Of a DNA stretch of 56,000 nt, positions 39,579 through 50,041 are shown in pieces (the first letter of the stretch is position 1; every line of letters begins with the position of its first letter). The stretch is taken from NCBI RefSeq assembly GCF_029533155.1, contig NZ_JAIZDB010000031.1:1-56000 (forward strand), in the 5' to 3' direction. Position numbers and translations under genes: made by a program. This DNA is from Psychrobacillus antarcticus (GTDB taxonomy: Bacteria; Bacillota; Bacilli; Bacillales_A; Planococcaceae). The notes beneath the pieces were generated by a model. The model was not told where the DNA came from. It saw only the letters and a list, made by a program, of their open reading frames with translations, and did not search any database.

Positions 39579-40121
39579 ATGTTAGAAAAGGATATCTTGG
39601 AAGTTTTGTTATCTGAGGAACAAATTAATCAAAAAACGCGAGAATTGGGTGCTTTATTAACGGAAGAGTACAAAGGTCAGTACCCACTTGCAATTGGAAT
39701 TTTAAAAGGTGCAATGCCTTTTATGTCCGATTTGATGAAACGAGTAGATACATACATTGAAATGGACTATATGGATGTTTCAAGTTATGGAAATGCAACA
39801 GTTTCTTCTGGAGAAGTTAAAATCGTAAAAGATTTAAACACAAGTGTGGAAGGTAGAGACATTTTAATAATCGAAGACATTATCGATAGTGGGATGACAT
39901 TAAGTTACTTAGTAGATCTTTTCAAATATCGTAAAGCAAAATCGATTAAAATCGTTACGTTATTAGACAAACCAACTGGTAGAAAAGTAGACTTAAAAGC
40001 AGACTTTGTTGGCTTTGAAGTACCAGATGCATTTGTAGTTGGATACGGTTTAGACTATGCAGAAAAGTATCGTAACTTACCATATGTAGGGGTATTGAAG
40101 AAAGAAGTCTACAGTTTTTAA
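39579..40121 (+). CDS. hpt: Hypoxanthine-guanine phosphoribosyltransferase
   Basis: Salvages hypoxanthine and guanine with PRPP. The 180-residue protein shows the PRPP loop [17 protein letters not shown] (~94-110), a flexible-loop [11 protein letters not shown] and the C-terminal [25 protein letters not shown] precedes the ATG. In B. subtilis HprT together with TilS regulates ftsH; the three are adjacent here. Confidence 0.96.
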   Translation: MLEKDILEVLLSEEQINQKTRELGALLTEEYKGQYPLAIGILKGAMPFMSDLMKRVDTYIEMDYMDVSSYGNATVSSGEVKIVKDLNTSVEGRDILIIEDIIDSGMTLSYLVDLFKYRKAKSIKIVTLLDKPTGRKVDLKADFVGFEVPDAFVVGYGLDYAEKYRNLPYVGVLKKEVYSF

Positions 40122-40124
40122 TTT

Positions 40125-40150
40125 AAAGCCTATTTAGAAGGCTTTTCATT
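40125..40150 (+). terminator. Weak terminator after hpt
   Basis: AAAGCCT pairs with AGGCTTT around ATTTAGA, followed by TCATT. A short stem with a poor T-run, so read-through into ftsH is likely. Confidence 0.5.
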
Positions 40151-40218
40151 GTACGTCCAAAAATTCGTATGATAAGATTATCATTAGTTTTTCTGTTTAG
40201 TTTGTGAGGAGGCTGGGA

Positions 40219-42219
40219 ATGAATCGAGCATTGCGCTACGCCATATTATACTTATTAATATTTTTTGTAATCGTTGGGATTTTCGCTACATTCAATACGA
40301 GCAATACAACGACTAAAAATATTAAATTTAACGAATTTATGACTTCTTTAGAAAAAGGAGAAGTAACAAGTGTTACATTACAACCTGAATCGGGTGTCTA
40401 TTACGCTGAAGGTGAAATGAAAGGCTATAAAGAAGGAGAGAAATATTTAGCTATTCTCCCTTATAATAGCCAAGAATTACAGACAAAAATTTATACATTG
40501 GCAACATCCAATTCAGTACCTGTGGAATATAAAGAAACGCCTAAAACAAGTGGTTGGGTTCAATTCTTTACTGGGTTATTACCGTTCTTAATTATTATCA
40601 TTTTATTCTTCTTCTTATTAAGCCAATCACAAGGCGGGGGTAACCGTGTGATGAACTTCGGTAAGAGTAAAGCGAAGTTGTACGATAATGATAAGAAAAA
40701 GGTTAGATTTGAAGATGTCGCTGGTGCAGATGAAGAAAAAGCTGAACTAGTAGAAGTAGTAGATTTCTTGAAAGATCCACGTAAATTCGAGGAAATTGGA
40801 GCCCGTATACCTAAAGGGATTCTATTAGTAGGTCCTCCAGGTACTGGTAAGACATTACTTGCTCGCGCAGTTGCGGGTGAATCTGGCGTGCCGTTCTTCT
40901 CTATTAGTGGATCGGATTTCGTAGAAATGTTTGTTGGTGTTGGGGCTTCTCGTGTACGTGATTTATTTGAAAATGCGAAGAAAAATGCACCATGTATCAT
41001 CTTTATAGATGAGATTGATGCAGTAGGTCGTCAACGTGGAGCTGGACTTGGTGGAGGTCACGATGAACGTGAGCAAACACTAAACCAATTACTTGTTGAA
41101 ATGGATGGTTTCGGTGCAAACGAAGGTATTATTATCGTTGCTGCAACAAATAGACCGGACGTTTTAGATCCTGCACTTCTTCGTCCAGGTCGTTTTGACC
41201 GTCAAATTACTGTAGGTCGCCCAGATGTTAAAGGCCGTGAAGCAGTACTGCAAGTACATGCTCGTAATAAGCCACTTGATGAATCAGTGGACTTAAAAGC
41301 GGTTGCACAACGTACACCAGGATTCTCTGGAGCGGACTTAGAAAACTTATTAAACGAAGCAGCTTTAGTAGCGGCTAGAAGTAATAAGAAAAAAGTAGAT
41401 ATGCGCGATATTGATGAAGCTACAGACCGAGTTATTGCAGGACCTGCTAAAGCAGGGAAAGTTATCTCGGAAAAAGAACGAAATATTGTTGCATATCATG
41501 AAGCGGGGCATGTGGTTGTTGGTTTAACTTTAGACGATGCAGAAATCGTTCATAAAGTGACTATCGTACCTCGTGGTCAAGCGGGTGGTTACGCAGTAAT
41601 GCTTCCTAAAGAAGATCGTTACTTTATGACAAAACCAGAGTTACTAGATAAAATTGCTGGGTTACTTGGTGGTCGTGTAGCGGAGGACGTTATTTTCGGT
41701 GAAGTATCTACCGGAGCTCATAATGACTTCCAACGCGCAACAGGCATTGCTAGAAAGATGGTTACAGAATATGGGATGAGTGACAAGCTTGGGCCAATGC
41801 AATTCGGTCAAGCGCAAGGAGGCAACGTCTTCTTAGGTCGTGACTTTAACTCAGAACAAAACTATTCGGATGCAATTGCTTATGAAATTGACCAAGAAAT
41901 GCAGTCAATGATTAAAGAACAGTATGCTCGTACGACACAAATATTAACGGAAAAACGTGAATTATTAACATTAATCGCGAAAACGTTACTAGAAGTAGAA
42001 ACATTGGATGCAGCTCAAATTATGCATTTAAAAGAACATGGTACACTTCCTGAACGCTCATATGAAGAGTTAGATAAAAAAGCAGCAATTGAGCTTAAAA
42101 AAGAAGAAGTATCGGATGCAGTAGGTGCTCCTGCTGATCCATCTATCAGTGATTTGCCAAAAGAAGAGGTTTCACTAAGTGAAACAAAAAGTCCAGTTCA
42201 AGAAGAACGTAGAGATTAA
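40219..42219 (+). CDS. ftsH: ATP-dependent zinc metalloprotease FtsH
   Basis: A hexameric membrane AAA+ protease for quality control, also acting in sporulation. The 666-residue protein has two membrane helices (~5-24 and ~115-135), an AAA module with Walker A GPPGTGKT (~202), Walker [12 protein letters not shown], the arginine-finger region, and the zinc site HEAGH. The C-terminal ~40 residues are acidic and low-complexity. GTGAGGAGG lies 6 bases upstream of ATG 40219; a GTG at 40204 overlaps this site and is rejected. Confidence 0.97.
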   Translation: MNRALRYAILYLLIFFVIVGIFATFNTSNTTTKNIKFNEFMTSLEKGEVTSVTLQPESGVYYAEGEMKGYKEGEKYLAILPYNSQELQTKIYTLATSNSVPVEYKETPKTSGWVQFFTGLLPFLIIIILFFFLLSQSQGGGNRVMNFGKSKAKLYDNDKKKVRFEDVAGADEEKAELVEVVDFLKDPRKFEEIGARIPKGILLVGPPGTGKTLLARAVAGESGVPFFSISGSDFVEMFVGVGASRVRDLFENAKKNAPCIIFIDEIDAVGRQRGAGLGGGHDEREQTLNQLLVEMDGFGANEGIIIVAATNRPDVLDPALLRPGRFDRQITVGRPDVKGREAVLQVHARNKPLDESVDLKAVAQRTPGFSGADLENLLNEAALVAARSNKKKVDMRDIDEATDRVIAGPAKAGKVISEKERNIVAYHEAGHVVVGLTLDDAEIVHKVTIVPRGQAGGYAVMLPKEDRYFMTKPELLDKIAGLLGGRVAEDVIFGEVSTGAHNDFQRATGIARKMVTEYGMSDKLGPMQFGQAQGGNVFLGRDFNSEQNYSDAIAYEIDQEMQSMIKEQYARTTQILTEKRELLTLIAKTLLEVETLDAAQIMHLKEHGTLPERSYEELDKKAAIELKKEEVSDAVGAPADPSISDLPKEEVSLSETKSPVQEERRD

Positions 42220-42237
42220 TAGATAAGAATAGAAGCT

Positions 42238-42276
42238 GATTGCCTCGTATAAACTCGAGGCAATCAGCTTTTTTCT
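42238..42276 (+). terminator. Terminator after ftsH
   Basis: GATTGCCTCGTATAAACTCG-type hairpin: GCTGATTGCCTCG pairs with CGAGGCAATCAGC with a small loop, followed by TTTTTTC. Confidence 0.9.
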
Positions 42277-42335
42277 TCTTCTCTATATATGGTATGATGT
42301 TTGGGAAACTTAACAAAAAAGTGAGGATTAGCAAG

Positions 42336-43118
42336 ATGATACTTGTCTTAGATACGGGAAATACTAATATTGTTTTAGGGGTTTACGAAAATGATAAGTT
42401 AATCCATCACTGGCGAATGGAGACAGATCGTTTAAAAACAGAGGATGAATATGGAATGCAGGTGAAGGCGCTATTTTCTCATGCTACCATCTCTTTTGAT
42501 CAAATAGAGGGCATTATTATTTCTTCTGTAGTTCCACCTATTATGTTCACATTAGAAGCGATGTGTAAAAAATATTTTGGCATTAAACCATTAGTAGTAG
42601 GTCCTGGAGTAAAAACAGGATTAAATATTAAGTATGAAAATCCACGTGAGGTTGGGGCAGATCGTATAGTGAATGCAGTAGCTGCTATTCACGAATATGG
42701 AAGTCCGTTAATTATTGTAGATTTCGGAACTGCTACGACCTATTGTTTTATCAATGAACGGAGAGAATATATGGGTGGAGCTATTGCGCCAGGTATTGGT
42801 ATTTCAACAGATGCCCTTTTTAATAGAGCCAGTAAGCTTCCGCGTATAGAGTTGACAAGACCCGAGAGTGTTATTGGGAAAAATACAGTTGCCGCTATGC
42901 AAGCGGGAATAGTATATGGCTATGTAGGACAAGTTGAGGGTATCGTAAATCGTATGAAAAAAGTATCGAAGCAAAATCCAAAAGTAATAGCAACAGGTGG
43001 TATGGCTTCCTTAATCGCAGACGAAACAACTATAATGGATGTTATTGATCCATACTTAACGTTGAAGGGTTTGTATTTAATTTATCAACGAAATAATGAT
43101 GAAAGAGGTTATAAATAA
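42336..43118 (+). CDS. coaX: Type III pantothenate kinase
   Basis: First step of coenzyme A synthesis (pantothenate to 4'-phosphopantothenate). The 260-residue ASKHA-fold protein shows [14 protein letters not shown] (6-19), the [10 protein letters not shown] and [11 protein letters not shown] motifs and [14 protein letters not shown] 42336 follows GTGAGGA; upstream in-frame codons fall in the ftsH terminator. It overlaps the hslO start by a base. Confidence 0.95.
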   Translation: MILVLDTGNTNIVLGVYENDKLIHHWRMETDRLKTEDEYGMQVKALFSHATISFDQIEGIIISSVVPPIMFTLEAMCKKYFGIKPLVVGPGVKTGLNIKYENPREVGADRIVNAVAAIHEYGSPLIIVDFGTATTYCFINERREYMGGAIAPGIGISTDALFNRASKLPRIELTRPESVIGKNTVAAMQAGIVYGYVGQVEGIVNRMKKVSKQNPKVIATGGMASLIADETTIMDVIDPYLTLKGLYLIYQRNNDERGYK

Positions 43119-43999
43119 TGAGTGATTATTTAGTAAGAGCTTTAGCTTTTGAAGGGAGTGTACGTGCATTTGCAACTCGTACAACTGACACTGTGGGGGA
43201 AGGGCAAAGACGTCATGGGACTTGGCCGACTGCATCCGCTGCGCTTGGAAGGTCGATGACAGCTGCACTTATGATGGGCGCTATGCTAAAAGGCGACGAT
43301 AAGATAACAGTGAAAGTAGAAGGTAATGGTCCGATCGGTCCGATGATTATTGACAGTAATGCAAAAGGGGAAGTGCGTGGTTATGTGACGAATCCACAAA
43401 CCCACTTCGAATTAAACGAACATGGAAAATTAGATGTACGACGTGCAGTAGGAACAGAAGGAACACTTACCGTTGTAAAAGATCAAGGTATGAGAGATTT
43501 CTTTACTGGACAAGTTCCAATTGTTTCGGGAGAAATCGGCGAAGACTTCACTTATTATTTTGCTGCTTCTGAACAGGTTCCCTCTTCAGTGGGACTGGGA
43601 GTGCTTGTAAATCCGGACAATACTATTCTTGCTGCTGGCGGATTTGTTATCCAACTAATGCCTGGAACAGATGATGAAACGATTACGCTCATTGAAGAAC
43701 ATTTAGCTAATATGGAGCCTGTTTCTAAACTAATTGAGAGAGGATTAACTCCGGAAGAAATACTCTTTGAAATTTTAGGTAAAGATAATGTGCGAATTTT
43801 AGATTCTTCCCCTGTTTCGTTTGAATGTAATTGCTCCAAGGATAGATTTGGGAAAGCTATTATTACATTAGGTGAAAAGGAAATTCATGAAATGATTGAA
43901 GAAGATGGAGGAGCAGAAGCGCACTGTCATTTCTGTATGGAGAAATACCATTATTCAGTAGGTGAATTGGAGTCATTTATTGATGAAATCAACGCGTGA
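43118..43999 (+). CDS. hslO: Redox-regulated chaperone Hsp33
   Basis: A holdase activated by oxidation. The 293-residue protein has the N-terminal core ([20 protein letters not shown]) and a C-terminal zinc redox switch with CNCS (~239-242) and CHFC (~273-276). The start codon overlaps the coaX stop (TAATGA). The PrsA-like gene begins 17 bases before its end, so coaX-hslO-prsA-like form one translationally coupled unit. Confidence 0.95.
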   Translation: MSDYLVRALAFEGSVRAFATRTTDTVGEGQRRHGTWPTASAALGRSMTAALMMGAMLKGDDKITVKVEGNGPIGPMIIDSNAKGEVRGYVTNPQTHFELNEHGKLDVRRAVGTEGTLTVVKDQGMRDFFTGQVPIVSGEIGEDFTYYFAASEQVPSSVGLGVLVNPDNTILAAGGFVIQLMPGTDDETITLIEEHLANMEPVSKLIERGLTPEEILFEILGKDNVRILDSSPVSFECNCSKDRFGKAIITLGEKEIHEMIEEDGGAEAHCHFCMEKYHYSVGELESFIDEINA

Positions 44000-44906
44000 G
44001 TATGATAATGGTCAGACTAAAAAACGTTTAAAAACGAAACCGGTATTAATTATTATGAGTATCCTACTAGTAGGTAATTTGCTATGGTTCATGGCATGGT
44101 TAATACCGAATAATACAAGCAAAGTCAATGATGCAGAAAAAGTGGCATCCATAGCTGGAAAAATCATTTCGAAAGAACAATGGATGGCTTCCATGGAGTC
44201 GATTTATGGGAAAGAAGTATTACTGGATATGGTGAATGCAGAGGTTATGGAAGCGGCAGCTAAAGAATATAAGATTAAGGTAACGGATGCCGAAGTGGAC
44301 TTAGAGCTCGCTTTAATCCGTTCAACACAAGAGAGCGCTTCTTTGCAATCTTATGATGAAGAAGTTATGCGTAAGGAGATTCGCTCCCGTTTAATCTTAG
44401 AAAAAGTATTAGCCAAAGATATTGTCATTGAAGACGAGGCGATTAAATCATTCTATGACGATAATAAAAATCTATACAACACTGCAACATCTTATCGAAC
44501 AAGTGTCATTTTTATCAGCACAGAGGCTGAAGCAAACGAAGTCGTGAAAGAACTGGAAAATGGTTCGTCCTTTGAAGGGCTAGCTAGGGAACGATCTGCT
44601 GATGCAAGTTCAGCAAGTCTCGGAGGAGATATCGGTTATGTATCCGATGGAAATGACTCGGTGGATGCAGCTTTAGTTAGTGCGGTACAGAGTACCGATA
44701 CAGGTAAATGGAGTAAAACGATCGCATTAGGTGATGGAAGATTCGCAGTAGCGATGGTGAAAAGTATATTTGAAGGTCAATCCTTTTCCTATGAGGATGT
44801 AAAAGACCATATTCGAAGAGAACTTGCACTTGATCAGTTGCCACAATCAGTTACCCAAGAAGCTTTTTGGAAAGAATTTGATGCAGACTGGGTTTATAGT
44901 GAATGA
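43983..44906 (+). CDS. Parvulin-type peptidyl-prolyl isomerase, PrsA/SurA-like (YacD)
   Basis: A 307-residue extracytoplasmic foldase. It has a basic N-terminus, an uncleaved or signal-anchor helix (~24-42, [20 protein letters not shown]), a SurA-N-like region, and a rotamase domain (~160-260, [27 protein letters not shown]). No lipobox cysteine is visible, unlike PrsA. ATG 43983 is supported by GGAG 10 bases upstream. It occupies the position of B. subtilis yacD, between hslO and cysK. Confidence 0.86.
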   Translation: MKSTREYDNGQTKKRLKTKPVLIIMSILLVGNLLWFMAWLIPNNTSKVNDAEKVASIAGKIISKEQWMASMESIYGKEVLLDMVNAEVMEAAAKEYKIKVTDAEVDLELALIRSTQESASLQSYDEEVMRKEIRSRLILEKVLAKDIVIEDEAIKSFYDDNKNLYNTATSYRTSVIFISTEAEANEVVKELENGSSFEGLARERSADASSASLGGDIGYVSDGNDSVDAALVSAVQSTDTGKWSKTIALGDGRFAVAMVKSIFEGQSFSYEDVKDHIRRELALDQLPQSVTQEAFWKEFDADWVYSE

Positions 44907-44913
44907 TTAATAG

Positions 44914-44951
44914 TAAAGAGACCATCTTCGTATTGGAAGATGGTCTCTACT
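44914..44951. terminator. Bidirectional terminator between yacD-like gene and PAS-GGDEF gene
   Basis: AGAGACCATCTTC pairs with GAAGATGGTCTCT around GTATTG, flanked by A- and T-rich ends. It separates convergent genes. Confidence 0.88.
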
Positions 44952-44963
44952 AATTTAGATTAT

Positions 44964-45932
44964 CTATTTTAAGGTTGCGTGTGTAACTTTATTCCTTCCG
45001 TTTTCCTTCGAGGAATAGAGTGCTTTGTCTGCCTTTATTAATATAGAGGTTGCTGTTTCATGAAAATTGCTAGTTGCAACTCCAATACTGACTGTAATCT
45101 TATCTACATCCCATTTGGCTGTTTCTATTGTACTTCTTAAAAGCTCTGCTGAATGGAAAGAGTCTAACTCATTGGAGAAGGGCATAATGACCACGAATTC
45201 TTCGCCGCCGTATCGAGCGATAATATGTCCTTTTGGGAAAAAATCGGTTAAGAGTGTAGCTAGTTGTATTAAAACTTTATCGCCAACTGGATGTCCTCTT
45301 GTATCATTGACTAATTTAAAGTAATCGATGTCGAGCATTAAAAGTGAAAAGGGGCTACTGGATTCTTTAAATTGCAATACATATTCGTTCAGTTTTTCAA
45401 TAAAGAATCTATGGTTATGTATACCAGTAAGTCCATCGGTATTGGACAGTGTTTCGAGCTTATGATTTAGTTTTATTAATTCGGCTTGCTTTTGTTCTAG
45501 TTCAAGATGAAGTTGTTCCATACTTGCCAAAGCAGCATTCTTCTGGCGATAGGCTTCCTCTAGAAGTATTTTAGCGTTACGTATTTCCTGTTCATAATCA
45601 ATTCGTTTTCCCATATGTACAAAAATACAATCTACCAGTTCTGTTTGTTCGCAGTATTTTCCGTTAAATAGTACCGGGATATCTGCACCGGTATTTCCTT
45701 TTAAGTTTAAATATATTTCATCGACATATCCATTTAACTGTATAAAAGGATAAAAGTATGAGTGGAACAATAATTTATTGGCAACGGACATAATAGATTC
45801 AATATGATTGGAGATTAAATTGTCTCGGGTGTAGTTTCCCATCTCAAGGAATGCATCATTTACCTCTAAAATTACTCCTTGTGGTGTGATGGAAACGTAA
45901 CCACATGGCAAGCATTTCAATCTCGTATCCAT
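44964..45932 (-). CDS. PAS-coiled-coil-GGDEF protein (putative diguanylate cyclase)
   Basis: A 322-residue cytosolic protein: PAS (~1-110), coiled coil (~118-165, EQLHLELEQKQAELIKLN), GGDEF (~168-320). GGEEF (242-246) and the metal/nucleotide motif DIDYFKLVND are intact, so c-di-GMP synthesis is likely; the RxxD inhibitory site is absent (PKGH there). The PAS closely resembles the N-terminus of RsbP (LPCGYVSITPQGVILEVNDA; FHSYFYPFIQL; EIYLNLKGNTGADIPVLFNG). It starts 27 bases after the RsbQ-like gene, ATG with AAGGA 9 bases upstream. It replaces the PP2C output of RsbP with GGDEF. Confidence 0.88.
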   Translation of the reverse strand: MDTRLKCLPCGYVSITPQGVILEVNDAFLEMGNYTRDNLISNHIESIMSVANKLLFHSYFYPFIQLNGYVDEIYLNLKGNTGADIPVLFNGKYCEQTELVDCIFVHMGKRIDYEQEIRNAKILLEEAYRQKNAALASMEQLHLELEQKQAELIKLNHKLETLSNTDGLTGIHNHRFFIEKLNEYVLQFKESSSPFSLLMLDIDYFKLVNDTRGHPVGDKVLIQLATLLTDFFPKGHIIARYGGEEFVVIMPFSNELDSFHSAELLRSTIETAKWDVDKITVSIGVATSNFHETATSILIKADKALYSSKENGRNKVTHATLK

Positions 45933-45959
45933 CAAACTCCGTCCTTTCCATTTAATTAA

Positions 45960-46757
45960 TCATGTTAGAAAATCGTTTATACAATTAATCGTTTCTTGTG
46001 GGTGACTTAGATGAGGGTAATGTCCTTTTGCCTCCATTAAGTAAAGCGTACTATTCTTCATATGCTCGTGTAAATAGTTACCTACCACTAAAGGTACGAT
46101 GCTGTCATCGGAACATTGCATGATTAACGCAGGGACTTTAGTTTTACCTAAATCTACACGATGATCAGAGAGAAAAGTAGTTTCAGCAAATTGCCTAGTT
46201 ATTAAAGGATTTGATCGAGTAAAACTATTTTCTAGTTCTGTAGTGAGTGCAGGTGCTTCAGGATTATTCATGCCAAGAGGCGCCATAAAGCTAGCCCAGC
46301 TAAGATAATTCATTTCCATCATAGTGAATAATTCTAGTACGTCGCTTTTTTCGAATCCACCATGATATGTGTCTCCCTCATTAATATAGCGAGGAGAAGG
46401 ACCGATCATTACTAATTTATGAAAGGACTCTGGACGTTCAATTGATGCAAGCATGCCTATCATGGAACTAACCGAATGTCCGACAAATATAACATCCTTC
46501 AGTTTAAGTACATCTATAATTTCTAATACATCTTGAGCATAACCGTGAAGCGTGCTATATTTTTGGAAATCGTACGCAGCTAGATCCGAATTTCCTGAGC
46601 CTACATGGTCAAACAAGACTATTTGATAATTTTTTTCAAAGAATGGAGTGATAAGTCTCCACATATTTTGATCACACCCGAACCCATGTGCAAAGAGGAT
46701 GGTTTTGTCTCCTTCACCTAAAACTCTTACGTGATTCCTAACTAGTACATTACTCAT
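45960..46757 (-). CDS. rsbQ: RsbQ-like alpha/beta hydrolase
   Basis: A 265-residue alpha/beta hydrolase that is clearly an RsbQ orthologue (N-terminus NHVRVLGEGDKTILFAHGFG, GCDQ, FDHVGSGNSDLAAYD). The triad is Ser95 (GHSVS), Asp218 (QCSDDSIVP) and His246 (AKGHYPH), each one residue before its RsbQ counterpart. In B. subtilis RsbQ generates a signal for the PAS domain of RsbP in energy stress. Strong ribosome site AAAGGAG. Here it is followed, in the same order as rsbQ-rsbP, by a PAS-GGDEF protein. Confidence 0.92.
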   Translation of the reverse strand: MSNVLVRNHVRVLGEGDKTILFAHGFGCDQNMWRLITPFFEKNYQIVLFDHVGSGNSDLAAYDFQKYSTLHGYAQDVLEIIDVLKLKDVIFVGHSVSSMIGMLASIERPESFHKLVMIGPSPRYINEGDTYHGGFEKSDVLELFTMMEMNYLSWASFMAPLGMNNPEAPALTTELENSFTRSNPLITRQFAETTFLSDHRVDLGKTKVPALIMQCSDDSIVPLVVGNYLHEHMKNSTLYLMEAKGHYPHLSHPQETINCINDFLT

Positions 46758-46903
46758 AAAAAAACTCCTTTCTAGTATCTATGAATCAATAACCTTTTCA
46801 ATTAATTAATCATACACGCTTTGCATATGATTTTCTATAGAATAACCACTATCCCTTGGTCATTTGTTTAACCAAATATTAAAAATATTTGAGTGCAATC
46901 TTA

Positions 46904-46933
46904 TTGACAATTCTCCTTATTCATTGGTATGAT
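46904..46933 (+). promoter_or_regulatory. SigA promoter of cysK
   Basis: TTGACA (46904-46909), 18 bp, TATGAT (46928-46933). It is followed at once by a CymR-like operator. Confidence 0.7.
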
Positions 46934-46941
46934 TAAAAAAA

Positions 46942-46968
46942 TAAAACCTATTAAACAAGTAGGAATTA
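46942..46968 (+). promoter_or_regulatory. Candidate CymR operator at cysK
   Basis: A 27-bp site from TAAAACCTATT to GGAATTA matches the B. subtilis CymR box as I recall it (TAAWWNCNNANWNANNNATMGGAATTW) at all but two fixed positions. It covers the predicted transcription start. CymR represses cysteine-synthesis genes and binds CysK; regulation of cysK itself by this site is inferred. Confidence 0.55.
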
Positions 46969-46979
46969 GGAGTGGGAAA

Positions 46980-47903
46980 ATGACAAAGTTAGCGCAGTCT
47001 GTATTGGATTTAATCGGAAAAACACCGATCGTAAAATTAAACCGTGTGGGAAATACTGAGGATGCAGAAGTGTATCTAAAACTTGAATATTTTAACCCGG
47101 GTAGTAGCGTGAAAGACCGTATCGCACTTGCCATGATTCAAGCTGCTGAAAAAGAAGGTAAATTAACAGAAAACGGTACAATTATTGAACCTACAAGTGG
47201 TAATACTGGTATAGGTCTTGCGATGATAGCAGCAGCAAAAGGATATAACGCTGTATTAGTTATGCCAGATACAATGAGCCTTGAGCGCAGAAACTTACTC
47301 CGTGCTTATGGAGCTGATCTTGTATTAACTCCCGGAGCGGATGGCATGAAAGGTGCAATTGCCAAAGCAGAAGAGCTTGCAAACGAAAATGGATGGTTTA
47401 TGCCGCAACAATTCAATAACAAAGCTAACCCAGAAATTCATCGTTTAACAACAGGTCCTGAAATTGTAGAAGCATTTGAACAGTTGGATGGCTTTGTTTC
47501 AGGTATTGGTACTGGAGGAACAATTACTGGAGCGGGTGGAGTGTTAAAAGAAAACTTCCCTGGCATCCATATTGCTGCGGTAGAGCCAACTGATTCAAAT
47601 ATTTTATCTGGTGGTAAACCGGGTCCTCATAAAATTCAAGGTATTGGTGCCGGATTTATACCAGAAGTTCTAGACACAAAACTATACGACTCTATTATTC
47701 AAGTATCAAATGAGGACGCATATGCAACTTCTCGTGAAGTAGCAAAATTAGAAGGTATTCTAGGCGGAGTTTCTGCAGGAGCGGCTATTTTCGGTGCTTT
47801 ACAACTTGCAAAACAGCTTGGAAAAGGTAAAAAAGTATTAGCGATTATTCCAGATAATGGTGAACGCTACTTAAGCACACCTTTATATCAATTCGAAGAT
47901 TAA
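46980..47903 (+). CDS. cysK: Cysteine synthase A
   Basis: Condenses O-acetylserine with sulfide to cysteine. The 307-residue PLP enzyme has the PLP lysine in SSVKDR (Lys45), [12 protein letters not shown] and [10 protein letters not shown], and the C-terminal [13 protein letters not shown] 46980 is preceded by TTAGGAGTGG. In B. subtilis CysK also complexes with CymR as corepressor. It lies beside the minus-strand rsbQ operon, facing away. Confidence 0.97.
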   Translation: MTKLAQSVLDLIGKTPIVKLNRVGNTEDAEVYLKLEYFNPGSSVKDRIALAMIQAAEKEGKLTENGTIIEPTSGNTGIGLAMIAAAKGYNAVLVMPDTMSLERRNLLRAYGADLVLTPGADGMKGAIAKAEELANENGWFMPQQFNNKANPEIHRLTTGPEIVEAFEQLDGFVSGIGTGGTITGAGGVLKENFPGIHIAAVEPTDSNILSGGKPGPHKIQGIGAGFIPEVLDTKLYDSIIQVSNEDAYATSREVAKLEGILGGVSAGAAIFGALQLAKQLGKGKKVLAIIPDNGERYLSTPLYQFED

Positions 47904-47929
47904 TAAAAAATGAATAGAATATACAATTG

Positions 47930-47962
47930 GGGAGCAGCTACTGCTTCCTCTTTTTTCTTTGA
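47930..47962 (+). terminator. Terminator after cysK
   Basis: GGGGAGCAG pairs with CTGCTTCCTC around a CTA loop, followed by TTTTTTC. Confidence 0.7.
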
Positions 47963-48041
47963 AAATCTATTTGATTAGTGGCGAAAAGTAGTTGTTTCAA
48001 GTTAAGATAAAATCAAATCGTTTTTAAGGGGATTTGAAAAA

Positions 48042-49454
48042 GTGAATATTAAACTGGAAACACATGCTTTTCATATGTCGAAGGAAGCTTTTTTCTATGC
48101 ATTTAAAACGCTAACAAAGGAACAATCATATAATGTGTTTTTAGAAAGCGGAAGAGGTGGTCACCTTTGTGTTGCAGCGTGGAATCCAATAGCTGTAGCG
48201 AAAGCAGTAGAAAACGGCTTGCATATTCATTGGAGTAATGGTGAGCAAGAAGTTCGTCAAGGAGAAGCTCTAGAGGAGTTAGAAAAACTCGTTTCTGAAT
48301 ATAAACTAACTTTCCAACAGAACTTACCAGACTTTCAAGGTGGAGCTATTGGTTTTATTAGTTATGATTATGCAAGAAAAATAGAATTTTTACCAAACCT
48401 GGCTGAAGATGATTTACATATACCGGATATCTATTTCCATATATACGATTGCTGGGCGGTGTTAGATGTAAAAACAGAACTAGTTACGCTTATGAAGCTA
48501 TCTACTTGTCATGTGGATTTAGTAGAACTAGAGAAGGAATATATGATAGCTGCTAGAAAAGGAATGGATTTACGAGTGTTCCACCCTGGTTCTGCAATGG
48601 AAATTGGTGAAGACTACGCTGAATTGCAAGTATCGGTAAGTTCAAGTGAATTTGAGGCTGCCGTGGTCAATATTCAACAATATATAGCGCAAGGTGATGT
48701 CTTTCAGGTTAATCTATCTGTCAGACAATCGAAGCAATTGAGCGTAAGGCCAATAGAGATGTATGAGGCATTGCGTGCTTTTAATCCTTCTCCTTATATG
48801 GCTTATATACAAGCACCAGAATTTTCGGTTGTCTCTGGTTCACCTGAATTATTAGTAAAGAAAAAGGGATCCGAATTGTCTACGAGACCAATAGCTGGGA
48901 CAAGACCGCGTGGTAAAAGTGATGAAGAAGACGTCTTATTAGCAAATGAACTGATTGAAAATGAAAAAGAACGAGCGGAGCATGTCATGCTTGTCGATTT
49001 AGAGCGAAATGACCTTGGCCGTGTTTCCTCCTATGGAACAGTTGAGGTGGATGAGTTCATGGTTATTGAAAGGTACTCCCATGTGATGCATATTGTCTCT
49101 AATGTAAAAGGGACACTTCGATCTGGAACTTCTAATGCAGAGATTATCCGAGCGATGTTTCCAGGAGGTACGATTACCGGAGCACCTAAAATTCGGACAA
49201 TGGAAATAATTGAAGAGCTAGAGCCAGTTCGCAGAGGATTATATACAGGATCCATTGGTTGGGTAGGATTTTCGGGGGATTTAGAATTCAATATTGTGAT
49301 CCGTACTGCTTTTATTCAAGATGGGATCGCTCATATTCAAGCAGGTGCTGGCATTGTCATTGACTCCATTCCTAGTGCGGAATATGTGGAATCATTAAAC
49401 AAAGCAAAAGCATTATGGCAGGCGAAGGCTATGGCAGAAGGAGTGCGCAAATGA
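48042..49454 (+). CDS. pabB: Aminodeoxychorismate synthase, component I
   Basis: With PabA makes 4-amino-4-deoxychorismate from chorismate for folate. The 470-residue chorismate-binding protein has the C-terminal catalytic core (~200-465): [29 protein letters not shown] and the [11 protein letters not shown] motif. GTG start after AGGGG. Its stop overlaps the pabA start (ATGA), coupling translation. Confidence 0.96.
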   Translation: MNIKLETHAFHMSKEAFFYAFKTLTKEQSYNVFLESGRGGHLCVAAWNPIAVAKAVENGLHIHWSNGEQEVRQGEALEELEKLVSEYKLTFQQNLPDFQGGAIGFISYDYARKIEFLPNLAEDDLHIPDIYFHIYDCWAVLDVKTELVTLMKLSTCHVDLVELEKEYMIAARKGMDLRVFHPGSAMEIGEDYAELQVSVSSSEFEAAVVNIQQYIAQGDVFQVNLSVRQSKQLSVRPIEMYEALRAFNPSPYMAYIQAPEFSVVSGSPELLVKKKGSELSTRPIAGTRPRGKSDEEDVLLANELIENEKERAEHVMLVDLERNDLGRVSSYGTVEVDEFMVIERYSHVMHIVSNVKGTLRSGTSNAEIIRAMFPGGTITGAPKIRTMEIIEELEPVRRGLYTGSIGWVGFSGDLEFNIVIRTAFIQDGIAHIQAGAGIVIDSIPSAEYVESLNKAKALWQAKAMAEGVRK

Positions 49455-50041
49455 TTTTAATGATTGATAACTACGATTCTTTTACGTACAATCTTGTTCA
49501 ATATATTGGAGAGTTAGAGCTTGAAGTTAAGGTGGTTCGTAATGACGAGCTAACGATAGCAACTATTCAAGAAATAAATCCTCAAGTTATCGTTGTGTCG
49601 CCGGGGCCGTGTACACCAAATGATGCTGGTATTAGTTTAGAGGTAATCACACACTTTGCGGGGAAAATCCCCATTTTGGGGGTTTGTTTAGGTCATCAGG
49701 CAATTGGACAAGCTTTTGGCGGAAAGGTTATCCGCGCTGACAGATTAATGCATGGGAAGGTCTCTCCCATTTTCCATGACAGTAAAGGTGTGAATACTGA
49801 CATGCCAAATCCTTTCCGAGCAACAAGATACCATTCCTTACTTGTGGACAGAGAATCGTTACCCGATTGTTTGGAAATAACTGCTTGGACGGAAGAGGGA
49901 GAAATAATGGGACTTCGCCATAAAAAATATGCAGTAGAAGGCGTTCAATACCACCCCGAGTCTATTATGACGGAGGAAGGTAAAAAGATCATCCGTAATT
50001 TTGTTGAAACGTATAGCTTTACTACTAGGGAGACTAGCTAA
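49451..50041 (+). CDS. pabA: Aminodeoxychorismate/anthranilate synthase glutamine amidotransferase
   Basis: A 196-residue class I glutamine amidotransferase that supplies ammonia to PabB and, in B. subtilis (as TrpG), to TrpE as well. It has [16 protein letters not shown], the nucleophile Cys in GVCLGHQ (~79-85) and the HPES motif (~168-171). The GTG at 49415 reads through pabB and is rejected. No GAG/TAG repeats for TRAP are seen near the start. Confidence 0.95.
   Translation: MILMIDNYDSFTYNLVQYIGELELEVKVVRNDELTIATIQEINPQVIVVSPGPCTPNDAGISLEVITHFAGKIPILGVCLGHQAIGQAFGGKVIRADRLMHGKVSPIFHDSKGVNTDMPNPFRATRYHSLLVDRESLPDCLEITAWTEEGEIMGLRHKKYAVEGVQYHPESIMTEEGKKIIRNFVETYSFTTRETS

Noticed and set aside
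40560-41000. A 146-codon open frame opposite the ftsH AAA domain
   Set aside because: Mirror of conserved glycine-rich codons; no start signal.
49400-49460. TRAP-binding GAG/TAG repeats at the pabA start, as in B. subtilis trpG
   Set aside because: No regularly spaced NAG triplets are present around the pabA ribosome site.
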